Source: Phymorhynchus buccinoides
Taxonomy: Eukaryota; Mollusca; Gastropoda; Neogastropoda; Raphitomidae
Direction of reading: 5' to 3'
DNA length: 64,000 bases
NCBI GenBank assembly: GCA_017654935.2
Contig: CM065697.1
Span: 44,876,313-44,940,312, forward strand
A model generated the notes under the pieces. The model had not been told where the DNA came from. It was given only the letters and a program-made list of their open reading frames with translations, and ran no database searches. Below, in pieces: positions 46,490 through 57,066 of this stretch. Both the position numbers and the translations under genes were made by a program. Position 1 is the stretch's first letter; each line of letters opens with the position of its first letter.

Positions 46490-47500
46490 CAAGTTAAGGG
46501 AAAAGTAAACTGGGTCTCCTGTATTAAAAAGGTTCTGACAGAGAATGGTTTTGGTTTAGTTTGGCTTTCTCAAGGGGTGGGAAATATAGGTCAGTTTATT
46601 TCTGAATTTAAAGATAGATTGATATGTTGTCACAAACAAAATTGGCATGCAAGTCTAGAAGAAAGTCCCAAATACAGCTGGTTTTTGTCCTTTAAAAATG
46701 AGTTTAAAACTGAACAATATTTAAAAAGTCTTACAAATATGTGGCATAGAACTAGCCTAGCTAGACTTCGAACAAAGACCTTAGGTCTTAACGCCAATAA
46801 GCGATGGTTTGAAAATTCTAATCAAAATACTTGCTGTGTGTGTTCTATGGCAAACAGTGTTGAAAATGAAATTCATTTTATTTTTGTCTGCCCAGCCTAT
46901 GAAGAAATTCGGAGGAAATGTATTGTGTTCAAAGAAACAGTCGTGCAAGGACGAGACCTGTCACTGTTATTATTAACTCAAATAGAAGAATGGATTATAT
47001 CCTTTGCAAAATTTATTGCAGAGGCAAGCAGTTTGCGGAAAAGATTAGTTGATAATTAAATATTCACAATGTGTAAGCATAACCACTTTTATATATTGTA
47101 AGCACGTCAAGTATTTTCTTTTTTTCTTTTTTGTGTGTGTACTTACAGTGTATAAATAATTACAGTATGCTTAGTTAATTATAAATGTGGACGGATGGTT
47201 TTGTATACATTTGGGAGAAGAGGGAGGGGGGGGGGTGAAGGGAAAGAGCAGATGAAAATAGAGGAGGAAGCGTTACGAGAAAAATTGCCCACTGAATAAT
47301 GTGTATTTTATTTTACTTATTTCTAAATAGTTGTCTTTTTTGGGGGCATTATTATTTATTTATTTCATTAAGAATATAGTGATTTTCTTTATTTGCCTAC
47401 AAAAAATGATTTATGTTATTTGACAGTATCCCCTTGCCATAAAGGCTTATGTATGCTAATGGCAATAAAAACCTAAAAACCTATTTGATTTGATTTGATT
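46490..47500 (+). pseudogene. Non-LTR retrotransposon ORF2 C-terminal domain and 3' end
   Basis: The frame to 47059 encodes about 190 residues in the pattern of LINE C-termini: NGFGLVWLSQGVGNIGQF, KDRLICCHKQNWHASLEES, SLARLRTKTLGLNANKRWF, then a zinc-knuckle-like CCVCSMANSVENEIHFIF followed by CPAYEEIRR, and a stop. Upstream RT is absent; the element is 5'-truncated and joined to a TG tract. The 3' region ends near ATGGCAATAAAAACC with a TTTGATTTGATTTGATT tail (47480-47500). The open frame here is intact but cannot function without the RT domain. The clade is not assigned. Confidence 0.75.
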
Positions 47501-47542
47501 CTCTCTGTCTCCCCCCTCTCTCTCTATCTATCTATCTATCTA

Positions 47543-47582
<40 letters not shown>

Positions 47583-48680
47583 CTCATCTCTCTCTCTCTC
47601 TCTCGGTCCTCTCTCGTCTCTCCGCTCTCCCGCTCTCATTCTCCCTCCTCTTCTCTCTTTCTCTCTCTCTCTTTATTTCTCTCTTTCTCTCACTCTCTCT
47701 CTCCTCTCTCTCTTCTCTCTCTCTCTCTCTCCTCTCTCATCTCTCCTCTCTCTCTCTCTCTCTCTTCCTCATTCTCTCCTCGCAATCATCGCTCTCTCCT
47801 CGTCTCCCTTCATCTCCTCTCCTCTCCTCCTCCATCTCTCTCTCGTCGCGCGCTCCCCTCTCCTCAATCTCAAACTCTCTCTCCTCAGATCACCATCTCC
47901 ATCTCTGTCCTCTTCTCTCCCTCTCTTCTCCCTCCTCTGTCTGTCTCTGTATCTCTCTGTGTCTGTGTCTCCCTCTATTTACTCTCCTTGTTGTTGGTAT
48001 TGCTGTTGTTGTTGTTTGTTGTTGTCGTTTGTCGTCGTCGTCGTCGTTGTTGTTGTCATTGTTCTCCCTTTCTCACCATCCTGTCTTTTCTTTCTTAGTC
48101 CATCCTTCTCCATGTTTACAGACTCCACCATCATCATCATTCCTGCTCCTCCTCCTCCTTGATGCCTGCCAAACTTTTCCTTGTCTTCTATCGTCGATCG
48201 TCGTCCTCCTGCTCCTCACCATCATCAACAACTTCATCAACATCATCATCCACGTCCTCAGCATGATTTTACTTGTTTTACTTCTTCGCCTTCTGATCCT
48301 CCTCTTTCTCCTTCCAACTCCATCCCTCCTCCTCCTACCTCCTCGTAATCACTATCATCGTTGGTCGTCATTGTCGTCGTCATCATCGTTATCATCGTGC
48401 ATCATCGTCAGCGTCGTCGCGTGGTTTGGGGCATTCATTCATCATCATCGGCGTCGTCTTCGTCATCAACATCATGATCATCTTCTTTTTTTTGTTCTTC
48501 ATTTGTTCCCCTCCTCCCTTTTTTCCCCTTCCTTATACATTGTCTTCTTCTTTCCCTTTTTTGGTTTTTTTTTTCCTCTTCTTTTTTCGTCATACTCGCT
48601 CCCCCTCTCCCCCTATTCTTCTTCTCCTCAATCTTTCAATCCTCCCCCTCCGTCTTATTTCTCTGTTTATTCCTCTCTCT
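47495..48680. repeat. Long C/T-rich low-complexity tract
   Basis: CT, (TATC)n (47525-47582), then interrupted CT to about 47980, (TTG)/(TCG) triplets (48000-48060) and mixed TCA/TCC triplets to about 48480. The 411-residue Ser-Leu frame across it is not a gene. Confidence 0.93.
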
Positions 48681-49028
48681 CCCTCAACGTACTTTATCTC
48701 AAGCAGGTCACCACTTCAGGAGCCGCGTAGTCATAAAAGTCTATATGGCCGATTTTAACCCCCACCCCCCCAACAGACCACCACCACTACCCTTCCTCCT
48801 TTCTTCACAGGAAGCTCTGGCAAACAGAGATTGTGTTTGTTTGTTTGTTTGTTTGTTTGTGTGTCTGTATTTGTTGTCTGTTCGAACGTCTGTCTTTCTG
48901 ACAGTTTGCCTGTCCCTTTCCTGTCTTTTGAAAAACCCGTCGATGCATTGTGTTCAAACCTTCCCCCTCTCTCATTCAAGGGTTCTACTTTCCTTCTTAA
49001 TTCTGACGCAAGCGAAACGAAGTAATTA
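48681..49028. other. Non-coding stretch with (GTTT)n
   Basis: Six GTTT units lie at 48837-48861 and C-rich sequence at 48760-48790. No gene is seen. Confidence 0.6.
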
Positions 49029-49245
49029 GGGGAAGACGGGGTAAAAATTGCATGGGCGGGTAAGAAGCCCACCCCAATTATCTCATGAAATAAAGAAAAT
49101 TTCAGTTAATTTTGCCCATGAGACGAATGCTAGACATTAACGCTCGTCTCATGGGCAAAATGAGACTGAAATTTGCTTCATTTCATGAGATAATTGGGGT
49201 GGGCTTCTTACACCGCCCATGCGCTTTTTACCCCGTCTCTTCCCC
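49029..49245. mobile_element. TA-flanked palindromic MITE, copy d
   Basis: A near-intact copy: TA at 49027-49028 and 49246-49247, with mirrored GGGGAAGACGGGGTAAAAA, GGGCGGGTAAGAAGCCCACC and GCCCATGAGACGAATGCTAG. The centre GACATTAACGCTC lies at about 49135. Confidence 0.96.
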
Positions 49246-49689
49246 TACCTGTCTTTGTTTTTCGTATTTCATCATTCGTATCTTTGCATGTGATTTCGCC
49301 CCTTCTTTCATATATTCTATACTATTATTCGTAGCCATTAGAACAAGCATCTGGAATGTGTTTCTGTCTTGAAATAGGAAGATTCGTATGGGTTATGCAG
49401 GCCTACGTGACATCAAATCCTAAAGAGATTGACGGATTGTGATTATTATGTCCCATTTAAATTAGGGGAAAGCGGAGTAAGAATCAGTTAAACAAAAGTG
49501 TTGGATACTTGATTTTTGGGGTCTTTTCTCCCAATTTGCAGCATTGGATCAAAATCAATCCTCTTAATATCCGCCTTGGCTTAAGGCTGTGTCAGACCAA
49601 TTTTGACATAGGCTAGAACACCAAGGCTACATCAAAAATGTTGCTATGTTCTGCATAGTTATGCGGGCATTGTCTTTAGCCATACGACA
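49246..49689. other. Non-coding stretch
   Basis: TTAGGGGAAAGCGGAGTAAG at 49462 resembles one end of the palindromic MITE family without a partner. No gene is seen. Confidence 0.45.
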
Positions 49690-49905
49690 AGCTCCTAGTA
49701 TAAACACCACCAGTCCAAAATCCTCCGAAATCGGAGTGTGGCTGCCCACCACGTGGCGGGTAATCAAAAACGGCCACACACGTATTCCTGTTCTCATCCC
49801 TAGCTGGTGCATTTGTATCATAGTGTTCAGGTGCTTCTGCTGTTGGGGATGATCCCTGGAGTCTTTTAGCCAAGGTACGACAACAACAACAACAACAACA
49901 ACATA
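49690..49905 (+). mobile_element. ACA-tailed retroposon-like repeat, best copy
   Basis: It contains CCACGTGGCGGGTAATC, GCCACACACGTATTCC, CATAGTGTTCAGGTGCTT, GGGATGATCCCTGGAGTC and ends in (ACA)n at 49879-49902. The simple tail after a conserved 3' end supports retroposition; the family name is unknown to me. Confidence 0.75.
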
Positions 49906-50647
49906 AAGGAAACAAAAACCTCCAACAATTTCTGTCAAAATAAGAAGCTCTATGTTATCCTAATAGTGTTCTTTTTATCTTCGTTTTTTAAAATGATGGC
50001 CAATAACTCGTATTCTCGCTTGAGTAATGCAGCTAGGAGTGAGTGAGTCTACTGCGGTGCCAACAACAAAAACCAGTTATTCAATACATCTTTACCGCTC
50101 ATAAAAAAAAGCAATAACACCACTCCGCGTATCGTATACTTTTCGGCACACACCAAAAGCCTTAACTCAAGCTTCACACCCCTACTTCAACGACAGCCCT
50201 CTTACTCATAAAAGGCGATCCCATATTTTATCAGCTATCTTAACAACAACGACAACAACAACAACAACAACAAACGAGTCTTTGTCATAAAATCTTGTTC
50301 TTCAGGCTTCGCCACAATTTTGAAGATACTCCATTCCGCGCAGGAGGAGGGAGTCTACAGGCTTTAAATGCGACTTCACGTGGAGAGAGTTCCTATGGAG
50401 GGAGATAACGCAATTATCCACTTGAGGTATTAACATGGCACTTCAATTTCTCTCCTGCTAGCTTAGATTAGAGCTGTGTGTGTGCACGCACGTGGTGTAT
50501 GTGGGTCTGTCGTTTGGCCAGGATGCCTGAACATGACAAGGCCCATTCTTCAAACTAGGGCTTCAGGGGGGCTGAACTGTCTTGACAACTAGCTGGTCTG
50601 CAAGCTCCCACAACAGATGGGGGTGGGGTGGGGTGGGGGAACTAAAT
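49906..50647. other. Non-coding stretch with an AAC tract
   Basis: (AAC)n at 50243-50274 could be the tail of another retroposon. G-rich GGGGTGGGGTGGGG near 50621. No gene is seen. Confidence 0.5.
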
Positions 50648-50669
50648 GACAATAATAATAATACTAATA

Positions 50670-50705
<36 letters not shown>

Positions 50706-50897
50706 TAATAACTATAATAATAATATTAATAATAATTATGCCGATGATAATAGTAATAATAATAATAATAATACTAATACATATAATAATAATAATATAA
50801 TACTAATCAATAAATAATAATAATAAATAACTAATAGTAATTAAACGTACATTTACATAGCGCTTTGCCTCAAATGAGCCCAACACAGCTTTACAAT
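50648..50897 (-). mobile_element. (TTA)n-tailed retroposon 3' end
   Basis: On the minus strand, TTTGAGGCAAAGCGCTATGT leads to AAATGTACG and then a long TTATTATTA-type tract (50648-50840). The plan matches 41045-41147. Confidence 0.55.
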
Positions 50898-50984
50898 AAA
50901 TTAGTCATCAATCACATAAATAACAAAAATAGCATTTAAGATATCTGACATAAACCGAGCAACAATGCATCATACAAACCAAGC

Positions 50985-51031
50985 AACGCTCGCTCTCTCT
51001 CGTCTCTCTCTCTCATTGTGTCTCTCTCGCC

Positions 51032-51065
<34 letters not shown>

Positions 51066-51251
51066 CTCTCTCAACTCTCTCCCCTCTCTCCCCCTCTCTG
51101 TCTCTCGCTCTCTCTCTCTCTCCTCTCCTCTCTGTCTCTCTCCCTCTATGTCTCTCTCTCTCTCCATCTCTCTCTCTTCTCTCTCTCTCTCTCTCTCTAT
51201 CTCTCCCTCTCTCTCTCTCTCTCCCCTCTCTCTCGCTCTCTCGCTCTCTCC

Positions 51252-51299
<48 letters not shown>

Positions 51300-51599
51300 T
51301 CTCTCTCTGTCTCTCACTCTCTCTCGCTCACTCTCTCTGTCTCGATCTCACTCTCTCACACTCTCTCTCCTCTCTCTCTCTCTCTCCCCATCTCTCTCTC
51401 TCTCTTCTCTCTCTCTCTCCTCTCTCTCTGTCTCTGCTCTCTCTCTCTCTACTCTCTCTCTGATCTCTGTCTCTCTCTCCCTCTCTTCTCCCTCTCTCTC
51501 GCTCATCTCTCTCTCTCTCTCCTCTCTCCTCTCTCTCTCCCCGCTCTCTCTCTCTCCTCCTCTCGTCTCTCTATCTCTCTCTCTCTCTTCTCCTCTCTC

Positions 51600-51632
<33 letters not shown>

Positions 51633-51640
51633 TCTCTCTC

Positions 51641-51698
<58 letters not shown>

Positions 51699-51755
51699 CT
51701 CTCTCCTCTCTATCTCTCTCTCTATCTCCTCTATCTCTCTCTCTCTCTCTATCTC
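50985..51755. repeat. Very long (CT)n tract, about 770 bp
   Basis: Interrupted CT throughout. Frames of about 267 residues on the plus strand and 138 on the minus strand are repeat by-products. Confidence 0.97.
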
Positions 51756-51884
51756 AACCATCAAATAATAAACACATTCTCTTTTCAGTGTATAGCTTTA
51801 CATAACCTTTGTTTTTAATGCTATATAAAAAAGATGAGTTTTCTCAATCCATTCTTTTAGCAAGAGGCAAGGCCTTCAAGGCTC

Positions 51885-52410
51885 ACTCGGGGTGGGGGTG
51901 GGGTGATGGGTGTTTAAGTACAAGATTCCCAACAAATAATGACTTTGAGATTGAGGGTCGTAAACATGAGGAGGGGATGTTTAAGTACAAGATTGCCAAC
52001 AAAAATGACTTTGAGATTGAGGGTAGTAAACATGAGGGGGGGGGGGGGGGGGGGGGCGTTGGCGTGTTTAACAAATAATGACTTTTGAGATTGAGGGTCG
52101 TTAAACTTGAGGGGGGATGTTTATGTAACAAGTTTTGTTGCCGCACAAAATGACTACTGAGATTGAGGGTAGTAAACATGAGGGGGGGGGGGGGGTGTTT
52201 AACAAATAAGGTAGTTTTGAGATTGAGGGTCGTAAACATGATGTGGGTGTTAAAAAAGTGTTTAAGTACAATATTGCCAACAAATAATGACTTTGAGATT
52301 GAGGGTAGTAAACATGAGGGGGGTGTTTAAGTACAAGATTGCCAAAAAATAATGACTTTGAGATTGAGGGTCGTAAACATGAGGGGGGTATTTAAAGTAC
52401 AAATGAAACT
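51885..52410 (+). repeat. ~64 bp tandem array with G-run cores, about eight units
   Basis: Each unit has TTTAAGTACAAGATTGCCAA, AATGACTTTGAGATTGAGGG, then TAAACATGAGGGGGG. The G run varies from 3 to about 20, reaching 52034-52056 and 52180-52195. Confidence 0.93.
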
Positions 52411-52449
52411 ATCGTTAATGGATACAACTTAAAAAAAGAAAAAAAAAGT

Positions 52450-52520
52450 GCCTTTGCCGAGAATCGAACCCAGAACCATTGGCATGACAGACAGACACTC
52501 TACCAATGAGCTATCGAGGC
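52450..52520 (-). tRNA. tRNA-Asp(GTC)-like sequence with poly-T terminator
   Basis: Read on the minus strand it starts GCCTCGATAGCTCATTGGTA (acceptor strand, then A-box-like D arm), has CTGTCAT as an anticodon loop giving GTC, and ends with CTGGGTTCGATTCTCGG as T arm and B box. The T stem pairs and the D stem pairs with one G-U. Two anticodon-stem pairs and three inner acceptor pairs fail. CAC then T9 follows directly at 52449-52439, a good RNA polymerase III terminator. It may be a decaying tRNA gene or a recent retroposed copy. Confidence 0.5.
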
Positions 52521-52754
52521 TTTCAGTGTTGATGAGTTTCTTAACTCATGTTGCCTATTGAATACTCTCTAACAACAACCCACTAATCTAAAAAATGTTA
52601 TCTGTTTGTTATCTGTTTACAGCGTTGTTTTAAGTATTTAATTATTCAAATCATTAATGTTTGAAAGCTTGCATAGACATCTATATGTGTGCAAAGTTTG
52701 ATCGATGAACGCCTTTTAGATACTGAGAAAAAGCCAACGTTAAAGTCCCCCCCA

Positions 52755-52914
52755 CACCACAGACGGACACAACACACACAACACCCACGCACACACACCA
52801 ACCCACACACAAGTACACACACACACACGCACGCACACACGCACGCACACGCACGCACGCACGCAACAGCACTCACACACACGCACGCACGCACACGCAC
52901 TCACTTACACACAC

Positions 52915-52958
<44 letters not shown>

Positions 52959-52967
52959 TGCGTGCGG

Positions 52968-53000
<33 letters not shown>

Positions 53001-53036
53001 GCGAGCGCGTTACGTGCGTGCGTGCGTGCGTGTGTG
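52755..53036. repeat. (CACG)n/(CA)n then (CGTG)n inverted compound microsatellite
   Basis: CA/CGCA units to about 52951 switch to GTGC units (52952-53036). The two halves are complementary, so the tract can fold into a long hairpin, and its alternating purine-pyrimidine pattern also favours Z-DNA. Confidence 0.9.
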
Positions 53037-53254
53037 TAAAATCGATGCTACGACGCACGCTTTACAAATATATTGTTAAGTAGCTTAGAAAACCTGGGTT
53101 TGCTTTTTACAGTTTCTAATCCCTGTGATACCCTTCCTCTGTGTTATTCTTCTGTGTTCCTAGGCTATATGGCCATAATGGATGAGGTACGTGTGTGTTT
53201 CCAGTTTTCAGTCGTCACTGGCCCTTCGCCGTATTCAGCTTCCGACACATTCCG

Positions 53255-53480
53255 ATTTCGGAGGAGCTCAAAGAAAATGATTGGGGAGATTTTTGGAAAA
53301 TCGAAAGGCAGGAGAATGGGCCAATAAGTCCGAAAAATAGTAGATGATAGAAAGCAAAGGGAAAAGGCAGAGTCAGAGAGAGAGACACAGATTAGAGGAA
53401 GTTAAGAGCACAGAAATTCCAGAAGGTGGGGAAACTATTTATACAAAAGAAGACCCCCCGATATATCCCCACAGGAAGAG
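53255..53480 (+). repeat. Dispersed repeat, copy 2 (partner 23640-23830)
   Basis: It shares AAAATGATT, GGCAGGAGAATGGGCC, AGCAAAGGGAAAAGGCAGAG, GATTAGAGGAAGTTA and TATTTATACAAAAGAAGA with copy 1. Confidence 0.75.
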
Positions 53481-53514
53481 ACTTGTGGAGGGCGGGGGTC
53501 GGCCAGGTTTCAGA

Positions 53515-53575
53515 CTCACACCTTGCCTTTAGGCCTGTTTTTCAAACATTTTAGGTTTATTTTCCAAACATTGTG

Positions 53576-53617
<42 letters not shown>

Positions 53618-53771
53618 TGTGTGTGTGTGTGTGGTGTGTGTGAGTCTGTGTGTTGTGAGTATGTGTGTGTGTGGTGTGTGCGTGTGTGTGCGTGTGCGTG
53701 TGCGTGCTGTGTGCGTGTGTTGCTGTGCATGTGTTGTGTGTGTGTGTGTGTGCGCGTGCGCGTGTGCTTGC

Positions 53772-53811
<40 letters not shown>

Positions 53812-53945
53812 CTTGTTCGTCTTTGCACAGCGTCTTTGTTTGTTTGAATGCGTTATGAATGTTTAACGTGTGTGTGCCCTGCGCTTCGATTTGATTTATA
53901 TCCAGATTTAGCGCCGTGTAAATCACTGTATGTTGTTATTGTTGA
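53515..53945 (+). mobile_element. CR1/L2-type LINE 3' tail carrying a TG expansion
   Basis: CCTTGCCTTTAGGCCTGTTT at 53520 and TTTAGCGCCGTGTAAATCAC followed by TGTATGTTGTTATTGTTG (53906-53943) match the 3' region of the LINE at 4405-4790. A TG/TGCG tract (53572-53812) separates them and has no counterpart there. Confidence 0.65.
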
Positions 53946-54010
53946 AATGTTCACTCTCACTTCACCATGGACCTCAACTGTAGCCTAACTGACCAATCCA
54001 CTCATCATTA

Positions 54011-54227
54011 TGTGAAGACAGGGTAAAAAGCCCATGGGCGGGTAAGAAGCCCATGCACAATTATCTCATGAAGTAAAAAGCAAATTTCAGTCAAAATTGC
54101 CCATGAGACAAATGCTAAACATTAACACTCGTCTCATGGGCAAAATGTGACTGAAATTTGCTTTATTTCATGATATAATTGGCATGGGCTTCTTACCCGC
54201 CACTGGGCTTTTTACCCCGTCTTACCC
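54011..54227. mobile_element. TA-flanked palindromic MITE, copy e
   Basis: TA at 54009-54010 and 54228-54229. The left end is slightly decayed (TGTGAAGACAGGGTAAAAAG), while the interior GCCCATGAGACAAATGC and its mirror are well kept. Confidence 0.93.
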
Positions 54228-54229
54228 TA

Positions 54230-54604
54230 CTAGCTACCTTACCTAGAAAAATAAGAAACTTTTGATTAAGCTTAAGCACTACAGGTGTTTTTTTTTGTCA
54301 GTTATAAACAGTAACTTTTCGATGATTTGTATGGACAAAATGTCACACATGGTTTTGTTGTTTTGTACTAGGTATAGGCTATTGCTAGATAAATATCTAC
54401 TGTGTCGTTTTTTATAACATAGACAATCACTCTGTTTTGAGGTTTCGATTGTTTTAAAAAAAAAAAAAAAAAAAAACAAAAAAAAAAACTATGTGTGGGC
54501 TTTGTTTGATATTTCTGTTCCCCAAGTGGGTATGAAATAAAACATATGCCTTGCCTTGCCTAAGCTAGGTACCCTAGCTAGAGCCAAAAATGTTATTAAC
54601 CTGT
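54230..54604. other. Non-coding stretch with a poly-A tract
   Basis: A-rich run at 54457-54489 followed by GAAATAAAACATATGCC and GCCTTGCCTTGCC. It could be the end of an unrecognised retroposed sequence. Confidence 0.45.
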
Positions 54605-55504
54605 CTTTTTGTTCTTCTTGTTCTTCTTGTTCTTGTTCTGTTGTGTTCTTGTTCTTCTTCTTCTTCTTCTTCTGCTTGTTTCTTTTTCTGTCTGTTTTCT
54701 TGGTCTTCTTGTTCTTGTTTTCTTGTTCTTCTTGTTATTCTCGTTCTTGTTTCTTCTTGTTCTTATCTCTTGTGTCTTGTGATAGTTTCTGTTCTTCTTC
54801 TTGTTCTTGTTCTTCTTCGTCGTCTTCTTCTGAGAGGGAGACGGCGGCGGGCGGAGGCGGGGGAGTGGGGCGGAGGAGGAGAGGAGGAGGAGGAGGCGAC
54901 GGCAGGAGGACCGGCGGCGGCGGCGAGGCCGGAGGAGGAAGGCGAAGGAGGCGGCGGTGAGGCGGTGAGGATGAGGGGAGGCGTGCTTAGGAGGTGAGGA
55001 GCAGAGGAGGCGGAGGATGATGAGGCCGGGGGGGCGGAGGAGGAGGCCGGAGTAGGTAGGGAGGAGGGGAGGCGGAGGGGGTGGGAAGGAGAGGAGGAGG
55101 AGATGATGAGGAGGAGGAGGAGGGGGAGGAGAGGAGGATGCTGGAGGGGAGGAGGAGAGGCGGAGTGAGTGAGGAGGCCCAGGAAGGCCGGGGAGGAGGT
55201 AAGGAGGCTGAGGATGGGCGAGGATGAGAAGGAGTGAGATCGCGGAGTGCGTATGAGGATGATTATTCAGTAAGGATGGGCGGAGTATGAGGATGAGGAG
55301 GCGGAGGGATGAGGCGTGCTGAGGATTTCTCAGTAGGCGGAGGAGGATTAGGATTAGGTGTATGCTGAGCATGTTCTTTAGTCGTCTAGTCGTAGTATTA
55401 TTCTTCGTAGTTCTTCACGGATGATTCTTCTTTTGGCGGCTTTTCTTCTTCTTCTTCTTCTTCTACTTCTTCTTCTTTCTTCGTCTTCTTCCTTCTTTCG
55501 TCTT

Positions 55505-55535
<31 letters not shown>

Positions 55536-55565
55536 TTCTTCTTCTTGTTCTTCTTGTTATCCTCC
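54605..55565. repeat. TTC-rich, then GGA/GGC-rich, then TTC-rich low-complexity block
   Basis: Pyrimidine-rich TTCTTG units (54605-54832), purine-rich GGAGGAGGC units with high GC (54836-55370), then TTC units again (55425-55560). The 258-residue minus-strand frame is a by-product. Confidence 0.93.
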
Positions 55566-55569
55566 CTGG

Positions 55570-55795
55570 TTTCGGTCCTCTTATTATTTTTGCCTGGCTG
55601 GACCTTTTTTCCGCGAGAAGGGGCAGGGGGGCAGGGCAGCGTGGTTAATTAGCGCTAATTTCATTAAGGTGTCGGCTGCTGTATAGCCTGCCTCATTGTC
55701 TGAGCTGAGCCCAGAGCGAGGCTAAAAGGAAGGAGATCCTCGCTTCTCTCCCTTGAGCGGAGACAGTATGGCGTCGGGATGGCGGCACGACCAGA
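55570..55795. other. Short complex-sequence island between low-complexity blocks
   Basis: About 225 bp of ordinary-complexity sequence. It contains the perfect 14 bp palindrome AATTAGCGCTAATT at 55647-55660, which holds two inverted homeodomain-type TAAT cores, and GATTGCTTTGCCTCC near the end. No gene was recognised. Confidence 0.4.
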
Positions 55796-56740
55796 TTGCT
55801 TTGCCTCCTACTTACTCCTTTTCTCTGCTTATATTTCTAACCCCTTTCTTCCTCTTCTTTCTCTTCTTCTTTCGTCTTAGTCTTCTTTCCTTCTTCTTCT
55901 TTCTCTTCTTCCTAGTGCTTCTTATTCTTCTTATTCTTCTTATCCTTCTTCTCCTCCTCCTCTATCTCGCCATCCCTCCCTCTCATCTATATAGCCTCTA
56001 TATCTCTCTCCTCTCGATCAGCCTCGAATCTCTCTCCGTCGCTCTTACATCTATTCTCCCTCGCTCGATCAGTCTCGTCGTCTCTCACCTTCTCTCCACC
56101 CCGTCACTCTCGCTCTCTCCCTCTTTTCTCTCTTCTCGCGCTCTCTCTCTTTCGGTCTCTCTGTCTCTCTCTCGTCTCTCGCTCTCTGTGTCTGTCTATC
56201 TGCCTGTCTCTCAATATTTCCCCCTCAACTCCATTCACTTTCATTGTTGTGTTGTTGTTGTTCGTCTTTCCTTTTCTTCTTCTTCTTCTTCTTCTTCTTT
56301 CTTCCTCCTATGCCTCCTCCTCCTCCTCCTCCTCCTCCTACTCCATCCCTCCTCATCACTCATTGTCCTCACTCCTCCTCCTTGGTCTTCGTCTTCTCTT
56401 CTTCTTCTTCTTCTGTTCTTTCTCCTCCTCCTCCTCCTGGTCTCCTCCTCCTGTTTGTCCTCCTCCTCCTCCTTGTTTCGGTCTTCTTAATTCTTCTTCT
56501 TCTTTTTCTTCTATTCTTCTTCTTCGTCTTCTTCTTCTGCTTCTTCTTCTTCTTCGTCTTATTCTTGTATTCGTTTTCTTCCTCCTCCTCCTCCTCGTTC
56601 ATTTTCACCCCCCTCGGTCCTCGTCGTTTCTCCTTTCTTTTTTTAAATTCTTTTTTGCGTCCAGGAATTCTATTCTTCATCCTCCGCGCCTACTCCATTC
56701 TTTTATTTCTATTCTCCCCCCCCCCCACACCCCTCCATTC
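55796..56740. repeat. C/T- and TTC/TCC-rich low-complexity tract
   Basis: Mixed TTC, TCC and CT runs with a poly-C near 56717-56727. Frames of 168-245 residues here are by-products. Confidence 0.93.
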
Positions 56741-56747
56741 ACACTTG

Positions 56748-57028
56748 CTATTTGAAGCCCAACTATACAGCCGCCCCCCACCCACCCGAAGATGGTGCGT
56801 GGTGGAGTCTGCGCACGTTGCGGGGTAAAGAATAAAAACCGGTCACACAGGTAACGTTCTCATCACTAGCTGAGCATTTGTACCATAGTGTTCAAGTGGC
56901 TTCGCTGTTGGGATGATCCCTGGAGGTCTGTAGCCAGGGTATGACCACAACAACAACGTGCAGGAGGGCCAGTCCAGCGACAAACAGTTCACAGTTTGGT
57001 CTTTACCAATGTTGACATTGGCACCACC

Positions 57029-57066
<38 letters not shown>

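Noticed and set aside
47495..48730. 411-residue open frame rich in Ser and Leu
   Set aside because: It reads through CT, TATC and TCC simple repeats, which lack stops in this frame; no domain pattern.
50965..51818. Two overlapping ~267-residue Ser-Leu frames
   Set aside because: Both arise from one 770 bp CT tract read in two frames; the minus strand gives Arg-Glu polymers.
54596..56828. Proline/serine-rich and leucine-rich frames of 135-258 residues
   Set aside because: Composed of TTC, TCC and GGA triplet repeats with no conserved domain.
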